DNA of 64,000 nucleotides from positions 2,170,001 through 2,234,000 of the forward strand of contig NZ_CP095397.1 in assembly GCF_023008545.1 (NCBI RefSeq), written 5' to 3'. Both the position numbers and the translations under genes were made by a program. This document shows, piece after piece, positions 34,599-43,617 of the stretch. This DNA comes from Natribaculum luteum (GTDB lineage Archaea > Halobacteriota > Halobacteria > Halobacteriales > Natrialbaceae). How positions within the stretch are numbered: position 1 is the stretch's first letter; each line of letters begins with the position of its first letter. The notes under the pieces are model-generated. The model saw nothing but the letters and a program-made list of their open reading frames with translations. It made no database searches and had not been told where the DNA came from.

Positions 34599-34626
34599 TT
34601 GTACATATGAGTACGTCGATGTACAA
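34599..34626 (+). promoter_or_regulatory. Palindromic operator candidate at the trpCBA start
   Basis: TTGTACAT and ATGTACAA, 12 bases apart, lie between the TATA-like CTTTTTG (34595-34601) and the ATG at 34629, with GTAC at 34601, 34611 and 34621, each one helical turn apart. The dyad covers the expected transcription start, where a repressor would block. Confidence 0.5.
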
Positions 34627-34628
34627 TA

Positions 34629-35405
34629 ATGACCTCTAAAACGGACGTCGCTCCCGCGGTGGCGTCGATCCTCGAGGCCGCCCGCGAGCGGGCCGGCGGC
34701 GAACACGTCTCCGTCGAGGCGCGGTCGCTGCCGGACGCGCTGGCCGCTGCCGATGCCGACGGCCGCACGCCGGTGATCGCGGAAGTGAAACCGACGAGTC
34801 CGACGACCGACGGAACGCGACGGGACGATCCCGTCGACCTCGCCGAGGCGATGGTCGACGGCGGTGCGGCCGCGATCTCGGTGCTGACCGAGCCGACTCA
34901 CTTCGGCGGGTCGCCCGAGGCGCTGACTCGAGTACGTGAGGCGGTCGACGTCCCCGTCCTCCGGAAGGACTTCGTCCTCCGGGAGGAACACCTCGACGTC
35001 GTCGAAGCAGATCTGATCCTGTTGATCGCCCGCTTCGTCGAGGACGACCTGGCAGCGTTGCTCGAGGCCGCCCGCCAGCGCGGCTTCCAGGTACTCGTCG
35101 AGGTCCACGACGCCGAGGAACTCGAGGCGGCCCTCGAGGCCGGCGCGGAAATCGTCGGCGTGAACAACCGCGATCTGGCGAAACTCGAGGTCGATCTCGA
35201 AACCTTCGAGACCGTCGCGCCGCACGTTCCCGACGACGTGACGCTGATCGCAGAGAGTGGGGTCTCCTCGCCGGCGGACGCCCGCCGGATGCGCGAGGCC
35301 GGTGCCGACGGCCTGCTGGTCGGAAGCGCGATCATGGACCACGGCGACGGTGGCGACGTGACCGCGAACACGCGACGACTGACGCGATCTGAGACAGACA
35401 CATGA
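34629..35405 (+). CDS. trpC: Indole-3-glycerol-phosphate synthase
   Basis: A 258-residue TIM-barrel enzyme converting CdRP to indole-3-glycerol phosphate. Motifs: [15 protein letters not shown] (catalytic Lys in EVKPTSP), [26 protein letters not shown] (second catalytic Lys), [34 protein letters not shown] and GLLVGSAIM. First gene of the overlapping trpCBA unit. A strong promoter with a palindrome lies just upstream. Haloarchaeal order trpC-trpB-trpA is as known. Confidence 0.97.
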   Translation: MTSKTDVAPAVASILEAARERAGGEHVSVEARSLPDALAAADADGRTPVIAEVKPTSPTTDGTRRDDPVDLAEAMVDGGAAAISVLTEPTHFGGSPEALTRVREAVDVPVLRKDFVLREEHLDVVEADLILLIARFVEDDLAALLEAARQRGFQVLVEVHDAEELEAALEAGAEIVGVNNRDLAKLEVDLETFETVAPHVPDDVTLIAESGVSSPADARRMREAGADGLLVGSAIMDHGDGGDVTANTRRLTRSETDT

Positions 35406-36682
35406 GCGAGAGCACCTTCGGAAGTTACGGTGGACAGTACGTTCCCGAGGCGCTGATGCCAGCCCTCGAGGAGCTCGAGGACGCCTACGAGCGGTACGTT
35501 CTCGAGAACGAGGACGGCTTCATGGACGAGTTCCGCGAGCGGATGCGGGACTTTGGCGGTCGACCGACCCCGCTCCAGCGCGCGGATCGGCTGAGCGAAC
35601 GGTACGACTGCGAGATCTACCTCAAGCGCGAGGACCTGGTCCACGGCGGCGCGCACAAACTGAACAACGCGCTCGGACAGGTCCTCCTCGCGAAGTACAT
35701 GGGCAAAGAGCGGATCATCGCCGAGACGGGCGCGGGCCAGCACGGGACGGCGACCGCGATGGCGGCCGCCCACCTCGATATGCCCTGTGAGATCTACATG
35801 GGCCGTACCGACGTCAACCGCCAGCGGCCGAACGTCTATCGGATGCGGATGAACGGCGCGGAGGTCAATCCCGTCGAGGCTGGCCGCGGTACCCTGAAGG
35901 AGGCGATCAACGAGACGATGCGCGACTGGGCGACGACCGTCGAGACGACCCACTACGTCATCGGTTCCGTCGTCGGACCACACCCGTTCCCGAAGATGGT
36001 CCGGGACTTCCAGAGCGTGATCGGCGAGGAAGCCCGCGAGCAGATCAAGGAGCGGGCGGGACGACTGCCCGACAGCGTCGTCGCCTGCGCCGGCGGCGGT
36101 TCGAACACGATGGGCACCTTCCACGCGTTCGTTCCCGACTGTGTGGACCCACGGTTCGCGGACGAATCGAGCGGACGACGCCCGCGAGACGAAGACGTCG
36201 ACCTCTACGCCGTCGAAGCCGGCGGCTCGAGCCTCGAGATCGACGAACTCGAGGGCGTCGCGCCCAACTCCGCGACGCTGTCGACGGGCACCGACGGCGT
36301 CCTCCACGGTGCGATGACGAAACTCCTCCAGAGCGGCGAGGGACAGATCATGGAGTCACACAGCGTCAGCGCCGGTCTCGACTACGCCGGCGTCGGTCCC
36401 GAACTCTCACACCTCGTCGAGTCCGGCCGGGTGACGCCCGTGAACGTCGACGACGAGGCCGCGTTGAACGCCTTCCACCGGCTCTCGAGACTCGAGGGGA
36501 TCATCCCTGCCCTCGAGTCCGCACACGCGCTGGGCCACGTAGAGGAGGCCCACGAGGACCTCGGCGACCTCGTCGTCGTCAACGTCTCCGGGCGCGGTGA
36601 CAAGGACCTGGAGACGGTGCTCGAGGAGACCGAGAAGCGCGACCTCGAGGCCGCTCCGGACGTGGAGGTGTTCGACTCGTGA
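35402..36682 (+). CDS. trpB: Tryptophan synthase beta subunit
   Basis: A 426-residue PLP enzyme that joins indole with serine. The PLP Lys is in [17 protein letters not shown]; other motifs are [22 protein letters not shown] and GVGPELSHL. It is a TrpB1-type protein adapted to work with TrpA. ATG overlaps the trpC stop by ATGA. A short acidic stretch ([13 protein letters not shown]) near residue 260 is a haloarchaeal surface insertion. Confidence 0.97.
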   Translation: MSESTFGSYGGQYVPEALMPALEELEDAYERYVLENEDGFMDEFRERMRDFGGRPTPLQRADRLSERYDCEIYLKREDLVHGGAHKLNNALGQVLLAKYMGKERIIAETGAGQHGTATAMAAAHLDMPCEIYMGRTDVNRQRPNVYRMRMNGAEVNPVEAGRGTLKEAINETMRDWATTVETTHYVIGSVVGPHPFPKMVRDFQSVIGEEAREQIKERAGRLPDSVVACAGGGSNTMGTFHAFVPDCVDPRFADESSGRRPRDEDVDLYAVEAGGSSLEIDELEGVAPNSATLSTGTDGVLHGAMTKLLQSGEGQIMESHSVSAGLDYAGVGPELSHLVESGRVTPVNVDDEAALNAFHRLSRLEGIIPALESAHALGHVEEAHEDLGDLVVVNVSGRGDKDLETVLEETEKRDLEAAPDVEVFDS

Positions 36683-37548
36683 GCACCGACAGCGAGATCG
36701 AGCGGGCCATCCACGAGAACCACCCCGCGCTGATCACCTACCTCACCGCGGGCGATCCCTCACTCGAGGAGACGAAAGCGTACGTCGAGGCGCTCGATCG
36801 CGGCGGGGCGGATCTGATCGAACTCGGCCTCCCCTTCTCCGAACCGATCGCCGAGGGGCCGACGATCCAGGCGGCGATCAACCGCGCGCTCGAGGCCGGC
36901 ACCACGCCCGAGCGCTTCTTCGAACTCGTCGACGACCTCGAGGTCGAGGCGCCGCTGCTGGTGATGACGTACTACAATATGATCCTCCAGTACGGTTCGG
37001 GCGCGGAACCACGTCCTACGGAAAGTGACGCGACAGAGTCGCGGAACAGACCCGATCCCGAACCCTTCGTCGAGCGCGCCGCCGAGGCCGGACTGGCGGG
37101 GATCATCGTCCCCGACCTGCCCGCCGAGGAGGCGGGACCGCTCCGAACCGCGTGTGACGACCACGGCCTCGACCTCGTGTTCATCGTCGCGCCGACGACC
37201 AACGGAGAGCGTCTGGATCGGATCATGTCGCGGGCGTCGGGATTCGCGTACGTCCAGGCCCGCCTCGGGACGACCGGCGCACGCGCCGACGTCTCGTCTG
37301 CGACCCACGACAGTCTGGCGAGACTCGAGGAGTACGACGTCCCGAAGGCGGTCGGCTTCGGCGTCAGCGAGGGCGAACACGCAAGAGAGATCGTCGAGGC
37401 CGGCGCCGACGGGGTCATCGTCGGCAGCGCGCTGATCGACATCGTCGCCGAGAGCGAGACGCCCGTGGCCGATCTCGAGGCCAAAGCCCGCGAACTCAAA
37501 GGCGGTGCCGAGCGTGGGGCAAATGCACCGGAACCAGAACAGCCTTAA
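36679..37548 (+). CDS. trpA: Tryptophan synthase alpha subunit
   Basis: A 289-residue TIM-barrel lyase that releases indole from indole-3-glycerol phosphate. Catalytic Glu is in [12 protein letters not shown], with the second acid region in [11 protein letters not shown], then [11 protein letters not shown] and [10 protein letters not shown]. The GTG start overlaps the trpB stop by four bases. A loop of about 25 residues ([20 protein letters not shown], near 103-127) replaces the usual short link before [10 protein letters not shown]; it is polar and looks like a lineage-specific insertion. Confidence 0.96.
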   Translation: MSTDSEIERAIHENHPALITYLTAGDPSLEETKAYVEALDRGGADLIELGLPFSEPIAEGPTIQAAINRALEAGTTPERFFELVDDLEVEAPLLVMTYYNMILQYGSGAEPRPTESDATESRNRPDPEPFVERAAEAGLAGIIVPDLPAEEAGPLRTACDDHGLDLVFIVAPTTNGERLDRIMSRASGFAYVQARLGTTGARADVSSATHDSLARLEEYDVPKAVGFGVSEGEHAREIVEAGADGVIVGSALIDIVAESETPVADLEAKARELKGGAERGANAPEPEQP

Positions 37549-37552
37549 TAGA
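37543..37552 (+). promoter_or_regulatory. TATA box for aroA', overlapping the trpA stop
   Basis: GCCTTAATAG lies about 26 bases before the ATG at 37574 and implies a leaderless transcript separate from the trp operon. Confidence 0.5.
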
Positions 37553-37573
37553 AAGCTTGCTAGTATCCCGCAA

Positions 37574-38368
37574 ATGACTACTGGAACTGACGCACGACTC
37601 GAACGGATCGGTACAGACGGAAAGTACGTCATCGTACCGATGGACCATGGCATCACGATGGGCGCCGTGACGGGGCTCAAAGACATCGAATCGACGATCG
37701 ACGGCGTGACGAGCGGCGGTGCAGATGCCGTGCTCACGCAGAAGGGGATCGCACCGCGCGTCCACCCCAACAAGAACGGAAAGGGGTACATCGTCCACAC
37801 CAACGCCTCGACGACGATCGGCCCGGACGAGAACGACAAACGGATGACGTGCACCGTCGAGGAGGCCGTCCGCGCTGGTGCCGACGCCGTCTCTCTGCAC
37901 ATCAACGTCGGCTCGACGTACGAACCGAAACAGCTCGAGGACCTCACGCGACTCACCGCGGACGCCGGCCGACTTGGCATTCCGGTGCTCGCGATGGCCT
38001 ACGCCCGCGGCCCCGGCGTCGACGGCTCCGATCCGGAGGCGCTCGGCCACGCCGTCCGACTTGCCGAGGAAGCCGGCGCGGACATCGTGAAGACGGGTTA
38101 CAGCGGCGACGCCGAGAGCTTCCAACACGTCGTCGAGTCCACCCGCCTGCCGGTCGTCATCGCCGGCGGATCGAAGGGAACCGACCGCGAGACCGTCGAG
38201 ATGGTCCGCGGCGTGATGGACGCCGGCGGTGCGGGCGTCTCGATGGGGCGATCGATCTTCCAGCACGACGACCCGGAGGCCATCGCACGTGCCGTCTCGG
38301 GCGTCGTCCACGACGACCTCTCGGTCGACGAAGCGCTCCAGGAGGCCGAACTCGCACTCGAGGCCTGA
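37574..38368 (+). CDS. 2-amino-3,7-dideoxy-D-threo-hept-6-ulosonate synthase (archaeal AroA')
   Basis: A 264-residue fructose-bisphosphate-aldolase-like (DhnA) enzyme performing the first step of the archaeal shikimate route. Motifs: YVIVPMDHGITMGAVTGL, SLHINVGSTYEPKQL, GIPVLAMAYARGPGV, DIVKTGYSGD (Schiff-base Lys), LPVVIAGGSKGTD and GGAGVSMGRSIFQH. The length and the linkage to aromatic genes favour ADH synthase over a plain aldolase. AroB' (43618) and AroD (47147) for the next steps are in the same window. Confidence 0.92.
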   Translation: MTTGTDARLERIGTDGKYVIVPMDHGITMGAVTGLKDIESTIDGVTSGGADAVLTQKGIAPRVHPNKNGKGYIVHTNASTTIGPDENDKRMTCTVEEAVRAGADAVSLHINVGSTYEPKQLEDLTRLTADAGRLGIPVLAMAYARGPGVDGSDPEALGHAVRLAEEAGADIVKTGYSGDAESFQHVVESTRLPVVIAGGSKGTDRETVEMVRGVMDAGGAGVSMGRSIFQHDDPEAIARAVSGVVHDDLSVDEALQEAELALEA

Positions 38369-38427
38369 TCCCGGTTCGGAGAATCGAATCCGTCCACCTT
38401 TTCCGCGCCGCTTCGATTGACCACCGC

Positions 38428-39384
38428 TCAGTGGCAGTGCGTGTCGAGGTGCACGTCCCGATCGGCGTAGCGGGGCGAGAGTTCGACGGTGGCGTGATCG
38501 ATGCCGTAGTCCGCGAGTTCGTCGTGGACGCGGTCGACGACGGTCTCTGCCTGTGCCATCGTCTCGACGTCCGTCTCGAGGTGGACCGTCGCGACCGTGA
38601 TCTGACTGCAGATCTGCCAGGCGTGGAAGTCGTCGACGCGGCCGACGCCGTCGAGTTCGCGAATACGCGCCCGAATCTCGTCGCTTTCGACAGGCGACTC
38701 GAGAAAGAAGATCGCGCTGCTACTGCGCAGAACCTTGAGCGCCGACCACGTCACGACGACGGCGATCAGTGCCGCTGTGAGCGGATCGACGACTCGGAGC
38801 CCGGTCACTTCCACGACGAGCACGGAGACGATGACGGCGACCGAGCCGCCGGCGTCGCCCAGCAGGTGGTAGAACGCGCCCTTCTCGTTGAGGCTCATCG
38901 CGTCGCCGTGGAGGACGTAGACCGAACCGACGTTGACCAGCAGGCCGCCCGTCGCGATGGCGAGCGTGGGCCCGGTCCCGATGGCGACGGGCGCCAGGAA
39001 CCGCTGGTAGGACTCCCAGAGGATGAAGCCGACCATCGGCAAGAGCAGTAGTCCGTTGAGGAACGCGGCGAACGGTTCGAGGCGGTGGAGGCCGTACGAC
39101 CAGCGGTCGCCGTTCCCGTAACGTTCGGCGACGTGGGCGGCCGCGAAGGCCATCACGTACGCCAGCGCGTCGAAGAGCATGTGGAACGCGTCGCTGACGA
39201 GCGCGATCGACCCGAACGCGAGACCGCCAGCGAGTTCGACGAGAAAGCCGGCGACGTTGATGAGCGAGACCGCGGCGAGTTTGCGGCTGCTCGTCGATTC
39301 GTCGTGCCCGTCTCCGTGGCCGTGACTGTGGCCGTCGTGAGCGTGGGAGTCGTCGTGGGCGTGCGCCGACTCGGGAGGGCTCAT
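38428..39384 (-). CDS. Cation diffusion facilitator (CDF) metal transporter
   Basis: A 318-residue metal/proton antiporter. A His-rich N-terminus (HAHDDSHAHDGHSHGHGDGH) precedes six membrane segments with the HxxxD-type sites in SIALVSDAFHMLFDALAY and GAFYHLLGDAGGSVAV, then a C-terminal cytosolic ferredoxin-like domain (VDDFHAWQI, VHLETDVETM) ending in a His-rich tail (DVHLDTHCH). Zn2+ or Co2+ efflux is the likely role. Alone, on the minus strand, with an AT-rich promoter island (39415-39470). Confidence 0.93.
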   Translation of the reverse strand: MSPPESAHAHDDSHAHDGHSHGHGDGHDESTSSRKLAAVSLINVAGFLVELAGGLAFGSIALVSDAFHMLFDALAYVMAFAAAHVAERYGNGDRWSYGLHRLEPFAAFLNGLLLLPMVGFILWESYQRFLAPVAIGTGPTLAIATGGLLVNVGSVYVLHGDAMSLNEKGAFYHLLGDAGGSVAVIVSVLVVEVTGLRVVDPLTAALIAVVVTWSALKVLRSSSAIFFLESPVESDEIRARIRELDGVGRVDDFHAWQICSQITVATVHLETDVETMAQAETVVDRVHDELADYGIDHATVELSPRYADRDVHLDTHCH

Positions 39385-39557
39385 CGTGCGTCGAACTCGG
39401 CGCTCACAACTTAATAATTCAACTGCTATTATAGGCCAGATCGTACGCTATCTTTAGTATCTATTCGGGGATCGATTAATAACAGCACTCGATATCGAAT
39501 CGCTACCGCCGCCGGTGGGTGCGTCCGCGGCCCCCACGACGCCCGCGTCCCGCGAGT

Positions 39558-40493
39558 CTATCGGCTCGAGGGGTCGATCTCGAGTGGGTCGGCCGTCAGC
39601 AGGCCGTCGACGACTGCCGAACCGACGCGCGCGGCGTTTTCGACGGCCAGTTCGAGGCTCTCGCTCGTCCCGTCGAAGCTCTCTTCGACCGACTGGTCGG
39701 GTGCCGGCCGATCGTAGTTCGCGACGGCCCGCACGCTCAGGTACCGCTCGAGGAGGTCGAACCGCTCGAGGACGGTTGCCGTCGCCGCGTCTTCCATCTG
39801 CGTCGTCGCGTACGGCTCGACGTCGTAGGCGTCACAGAGCCACTCGACCTCGCGAGCGACGCCCGACCCGTGCCAGAATTCGTCGCCCGTGACCGTCGTG
39901 CCGACGTCGACTGTGGGACGGTCGCCACGCGCGTCCGGGTATCGACGCTGGTACTCGCGGACGGCCTCGTCCGACTCGAGGTCGACCTCGTCTGCGGCCG
40001 TGACGGCGACGGCCACGAGGTCGTCGTTCAGCCGGGTGACGGCGTCGTCCGGCTGATAGGCGAGGACGTCGATCGACGGGCCGTCCGTCCTCTCGTCTCG
40101 ATCCCAGCGGTGTTTCCGGTCCCAGTCGAGGATCGCGTCGGCGACGAACACGGAGCCAAGCGCCGTCGTCGCGGGCGACGATCCCGCGATGCCTGCCGAG
40201 AGGACGTACGCCGACTCGAGGTCGACCCCCGGCGCGGCCGCGAGCGCGGCGACCGTCGTCGCGGCGTCGCTCTTGCCCAGTCCGGTCGTCGTGACGGCGA
40301 CGCCTTCCTCACACAGGAAAAGCGGTCGCTCGAGTCCCGGGATCGTGAGCGCGTCGACGGGATCGTACCGCTCGAGCCAGGGCTGACGCTCGTCGAGTGG
40401 TGGGTCGAACGCGACCGCCGGCAGGACGAGCGCGGACGGGCGTACGGGGTCGTCGTGGTCGACGGGACGTGGATCGAGAACACGTTCGCTCAT
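39558..40493 (-). CDS. Purine nucleoside permease (NUP)-like, phosphorylase fold
   Basis: A 311-residue protein of the NUP family, whose fold is that of nucleoside phosphorylases. Motifs: LFLCEEGVAVTTTGLGKSDAATTVAAL, YVLSAGIAGSSPATTALGSVFVAD, GDEFWHGS and ATTQMEDAATATVLERF. There is no membrane segment, so nucleoside hydrolase/phosphorylase activity is more plausible than transport, despite the family name. Start ATG 40493 lies close to the SprT gene, which is divergent. Confidence 0.82.
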   Translation of the reverse strand: MSERVLDPRPVDHDDPVRPSALVLPAVAFDPPLDERQPWLERYDPVDALTIPGLERPLFLCEEGVAVTTTGLGKSDAATTVAALAAAPGVDLESAYVLSAGIAGSSPATTALGSVFVADAILDWDRKHRWDRDERTDGPSIDVLAYQPDDAVTRLNDDLVAVAVTAADEVDLESDEAVREYQRRYPDARGDRPTVDVGTTVTGDEFWHGSGVAREVEWLCDAYDVEPYATTQMEDAATATVLERFDLLERYLSVRAVANYDRPAPDQSVEESFDGTSESLELAVENAARVGSAVVDGLLTADPLEIDPSSR

Positions 40494-40587
40494 CGCTCTT
40501 CTCTCGTCGCGGGATGGCGAAGTATCCTCGGGCTTGCGGTGCCGGGAGACCTCAAGAACTATCGGCCTCGGATTCGACCCTGGGAGC

Positions 40588-41130
40588 GTGACGAGCGACG
40601 ACGAGTTCATCACCCGGGCGCGGACCTACGCTCGAACCGTCGACCTTGACGTCGACCTCGAGCGCATCGAGTGGGAGCTTTCGACCCGGGCGCGTCGACG
40701 GGCGGGTGCCTGCCGGTGGGACGCCGACCGCGAGGTCGCGACGATCGTTCTCGCGCGGCGTGCCTGCGAGGGTTACGACCGCGAGACGCTCGAGGCGGTG
40801 GTCCGACACGAACTCGTCCACGCCTGGGAGTTCCAGCGCTTCGGCGAGTCGGGTCACGGACCGCGGTTTCGCGAGCAGGCAGCGGCGATCGACGCACCGC
40901 GCCACTGCGAGTCGTTCGCGACGCCGCGGTACGTCCTTCGCTGTCGCGAGGGCGACTGCGAGTGGCGGGCCGAGCGCCACCGGGCGTCGAAACCCGTCAG
41001 CGCACCCGAGCGCTACCGGTGTGGCGTCTGTGGCAGCTGCTACGAGGTCGAACACGTCGACAGCGGTCGGACGTGGACGACCGCGAGCGGCTACGGCGGG
41101 ACGAAGGCGGCGCTCGGCGACCGGTGGTAG
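40588..41130 (+). CDS. SprT-like zinc metalloprotease family protein
   Basis: A 180-residue protein with the HExxH-type zinc motif VVRHELVHAWEFQRFGESGHGPRF (residues about 75-98) and a C-terminal zinc ribbon (CREGDCEWR and CGVCGSCYE). SprT-like proteins relate to the DNA-protein crosslink protease Spartan. The GTG at 40588 (VTSDDEFITRARTY) is used, since upstream sequence lacks coding features. It converges on the HAD gene with five bases between. Confidence 0.88.
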   Translation: MTSDDEFITRARTYARTVDLDVDLERIEWELSTRARRRAGACRWDADREVATIVLARRACEGYDRETLEAVVRHELVHAWEFQRFGESGHGPRFREQAAAIDAPRHCESFATPRYVLRCREGDCEWRAERHRASKPVSAPERYRCGVCGSCYEVEHVDSGRTWTTASGYGGTKAALGDRW

Positions 41131-41135
41131 CGCCG

Positions 41136-41807
41136 CTAGACGATCGTCTCGAACTCCTCGAGCGAGGCCAGTTCGTAGGTCGGTTCGTGCTCGGGGGCCG
41201 TCTCGTGGCCGAGGTTGATCCACGCCGAGTCCATCCCCATCGCGTTCGCGCCGGCGACGTCCGTGTAGACGTTGTCGCCGACGTAGATCGTCCCGGACGG
41301 TTCGACGTCGATCCCCGAGAGGGCCATCTCGAACGGCTTCGAGTGGGGTTTGGGCGGAACGCCGTCTCTGGGATCGACGAAGACCGTCACGTCGAAGAAG
41401 TCGGAGATACCGAGTGCCTCGAGTTTCTGTGACTGCATCTCCTCGGTGCCGTTGGTGATGAGACCGACCGGTCCCCGTTCGTCGGCGAGGTCGAGGGCGG
41501 CCTCGGCACCGGATCGAAAGCGGACGGCGGCCGGATCGATCGTCTCGAGGTACGCACTCGCGAGGTCGGGCGAGACGGCAGGATCGGCGCCGGCACGGTC
41601 GGCCGCCTCCTCGAACGTTCGTTCGAAGAACTCCTGGTCGGTCTCGGCGTCCGTGACCTCGTTGGACGCGGCTCGAAGCCCGGCGACGGTGCAGAACTGG
41701 TCGACGCCCGCCCGTTCGAAGGCCGTCTCGAGCAGCTGCGACCGTCCCTGGATCGGCTCACAGAGGGTGCTGTCGAGATCGAAATAGATCGCGTCGTAGG
41801 CAGCCAT
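41136..41807 (-). CDS. HAD-superfamily hydrolase
   Basis: A 223-residue phosphatase-type HAD protein. Motif I is YFDLDSTLCE with DxD (the second position is Asp-Ser-Thr), motif II is GLITNGTEE, motif III/IV is PKPHSKPFEMAL and YVGDNVYTDVAGANAMGM. The helical cap lies at residues 18-90. This subgroup covers haloacid-dehalogenase, phosphoglycolate and nucleotidase-like activities; the substrate cannot be told. Start ATG 41807. Confidence 0.9.
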   Translation of the reverse strand: MAAYDAIYFDLDSTLCEPIQGRSQLLETAFERAGVDQFCTVAGLRAASNEVTDAETDQEFFERTFEEAADRAGADPAVSPDLASAYLETIDPAAVRFRSGAEAALDLADERGPVGLITNGTEEMQSQKLEALGISDFFDVTVFVDPRDGVPPKPHSKPFEMALSGIDVEPSGTIYVGDNVYTDVAGANAMGMDSAWINLGHETAPEHEPTYELASLEEFETIV

Positions 41808-41933
41808 CTGTACTGCTGTAGGGGAGCGGACACTCTCAACGTTTCGCTGACTCCGTGAACGAGTCAGCGGGTTCGACTCGAGTTCCATCGCCGATTCCGG
41901 AGCCGTTATTTTTCCTGACACGCCTCTCGGGAT

Positions 41934-42803
41934 ATGGAAGTCGTCAAGCGCGTCCACGTCGTCCCGCTTGGCTACGAGTTCGATCGGATTCTCGAGCCGA
42001 TTCGCGACCAGCGAGCGGATCTGGTCTACCTGCTCGAGGACGAGGGCGCGAGCCACGGGGACACGGCGGACGACCGACGGGAGGAGCACAGCGACGGCCA
42101 CGTCGAGCGGAACGCGACGGCGACAGCGGAGTATCACGAGGCGTTGTACGAGGAACTCGAGTCGGTCGTCCCCGACGTTCGGACCTGGGAGTGTGACCTG
42201 ACAGATGTGTACGCGGTCCTCGGAGACGTGACGACGATCGCCGCGAAACACGCCGAGGATCAGGTGTACGTCAACGTCTCCGGCGCGGGGACGATCCCGG
42301 CGATCGGCGCGACGATCGCGTGCATGGACGTCTCGACGGACGCCCACGCCTACTACGTCGACCCGTCGACGTACGCCCACGACGGGACGACCGAGCCAAG
42401 CTCCTTCGGGGTCGACGAAATCGAAGGCATCCCGACCTACCCGATCGAGTCGCCGACGCGCGATCAGGTCGCGATCATGGAGTTTCTCACCGATCCCGAC
42501 GCGTGGGAGGGGTACCACGACGACCGGACGACCCCACCCAAGAAGAAAGACCTCATCGAGTACGCTCGAGAGCAGGACCTCTCGTTTATGGCCGACCGCC
42601 GCGCACCCGACGAGCGCGCCGGCGAGGACAAGGGTGCGTTTCGGATACTCGACACGCACGTCCTCGAGCCGCTGGCCGAGGACGGCTACGTCACGATCGA
42701 ATCCGTCGGCCGCCGACGCGTCGTCGAGTTGACCGAGCGCGGCGAGAACGCCTACCGGGCGTTCCGACACAAGCTCGGCGACGGGACCAACTACGTCGGA
42801 TAA
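41934..42803 (+). CDS. HFX_2341-type (CARF-like + winged helix) regulator
   Basis: A 289-residue protein. The first half (residues 1-165) is a Rossmann-like domain with RVHVVPLGYEFDRILEP and VYVNVSGAGTIPAIGATIACM, resembling the nucleotide-binding face of CARF domains; the second half is a winged helix (residues 175-285; KKKDLIEYAREQD, VLEPLAEDGYVTIESVGRRRVVELTERGENAYRAF). This architecture equals that of HFX_2341/DUF6293 haloarchaeal proteins and of Csa3-like regulators. No CRISPR genes are near. A linker (HGDTADDRREEHSDGHVERN) is acidic and variable. Confidence 0.78.
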   Translation: MEVVKRVHVVPLGYEFDRILEPIRDQRADLVYLLEDEGASHGDTADDRREEHSDGHVERNATATAEYHEALYEELESVVPDVRTWECDLTDVYAVLGDVTTIAAKHAEDQVYVNVSGAGTIPAIGATIACMDVSTDAHAYYVDPSTYAHDGTTEPSSFGVDEIEGIPTYPIESPTRDQVAIMEFLTDPDAWEGYHDDRTTPPKKKDLIEYAREQDLSFMADRRAPDERAGEDKGAFRILDTHVLEPLAEDGYVTIESVGRRRVVELTERGENAYRAFRHKLGDGTNYVG

Positions 42804-42812
42804 GTGGCCCGC

Positions 42813-43397
42813 TTAGTTCTCGGCGTACACCAGTACGTAGAGTTTCGTGCCTAGCCGAGCGAGCTCGAGGTCGGCCTCGAGTCGGTCGATGTGGTCACGA
42901 AGTGCCGCCGCGTCGAGCCCCGGGCACTCGCAGTCGGTGCGGGAGTCGAGGTGGCTGCTCGCGCGGGCGAGCAGGAAGGGCGCGGCGTCAGCGAGGAGCG
43001 AGCCCGGAAGCTCGGGGCCAGCGTTGCGGCCGCGCTCGACCGCGGCCAGGACCTCCTGGGCCACGACGAGCGTTTGCCGGAGCGAGCGGATCTCGTCGGC
43101 ATCGGCGGGCGGGCTCAGATACGTCGCCAGCAACTCGTCGGCGTCGACGACTCGATCCGGATCGACGTCGAACGCGGCCGCGATCCGTTCGCGGTCGGGT
43201 TCACCGACGCCGGTCCGACGGGCGGCGAGCTGGATGGCACCCAGTACGGCAGCCGGTCGTCCGTACTCGAGCGTCGCCATCTCGCCTGCGTGGTCGAACG
43301 CTGCTCGCGCGACTGCGGCCGCAGCATCCACCTCGAGTCGGTGGGCGGCACAGTCGATCGTCAGTTCTGCGGGCATCTCGAGGTGGCGCTGACCCAT
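42813..43397 (-). CDS. Hypothetical Ala-rich helical protein
   Basis: A 194-residue protein with no recognised domain. The N-terminal half (CAAHRLEVDAAAAVARAAFDHAG, YGRPAAVLGAIQLAARRTGVGEPDRERIAAAF) has the helix pattern of a cyclin/TFB-like fold, as a weak resemblance only; the second half has more helices and a DCECPGL Cys pair. Start ATG 43397 follows the GATAATATCC element on the minus strand by about 25 bases, consistent with a leaderless start. It converges on the CARF-like gene (10 bases between). Confidence 0.65.
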   Translation of the reverse strand: MGQRHLEMPAELTIDCAAHRLEVDAAAAVARAAFDHAGEMATLEYGRPAAVLGAIQLAARRTGVGEPDRERIAAAFDVDPDRVVDADELLATYLSPPADADEIRSLRQTLVVAQEVLAAVERGRNAGPELPGSLLADAAPFLLARASSHLDSRTDCECPGLDAAALRDHIDRLEADLELARLGTKLYVLVYAEN

Positions 43398-43617
43398 ATC
43401 GTATCGGTCGCCCGACGGGATATTATCAACTTTGGAGAAAGTATCGATATCTTCGTTACTATCTAGAAAATCAGTACTATCTGACCGGCTGCGACGGTTC
43501 GACCGACCGCACCGTCACGTCGTGCCTGCCGGCCGTCTCGTCCCTCCGACTCGGTCGGGTGCCATCGTTTCTGCCAGATTCGCCACGTTCAAGCCGGTCC
43601 CCTTCGACGGTCGAGAT

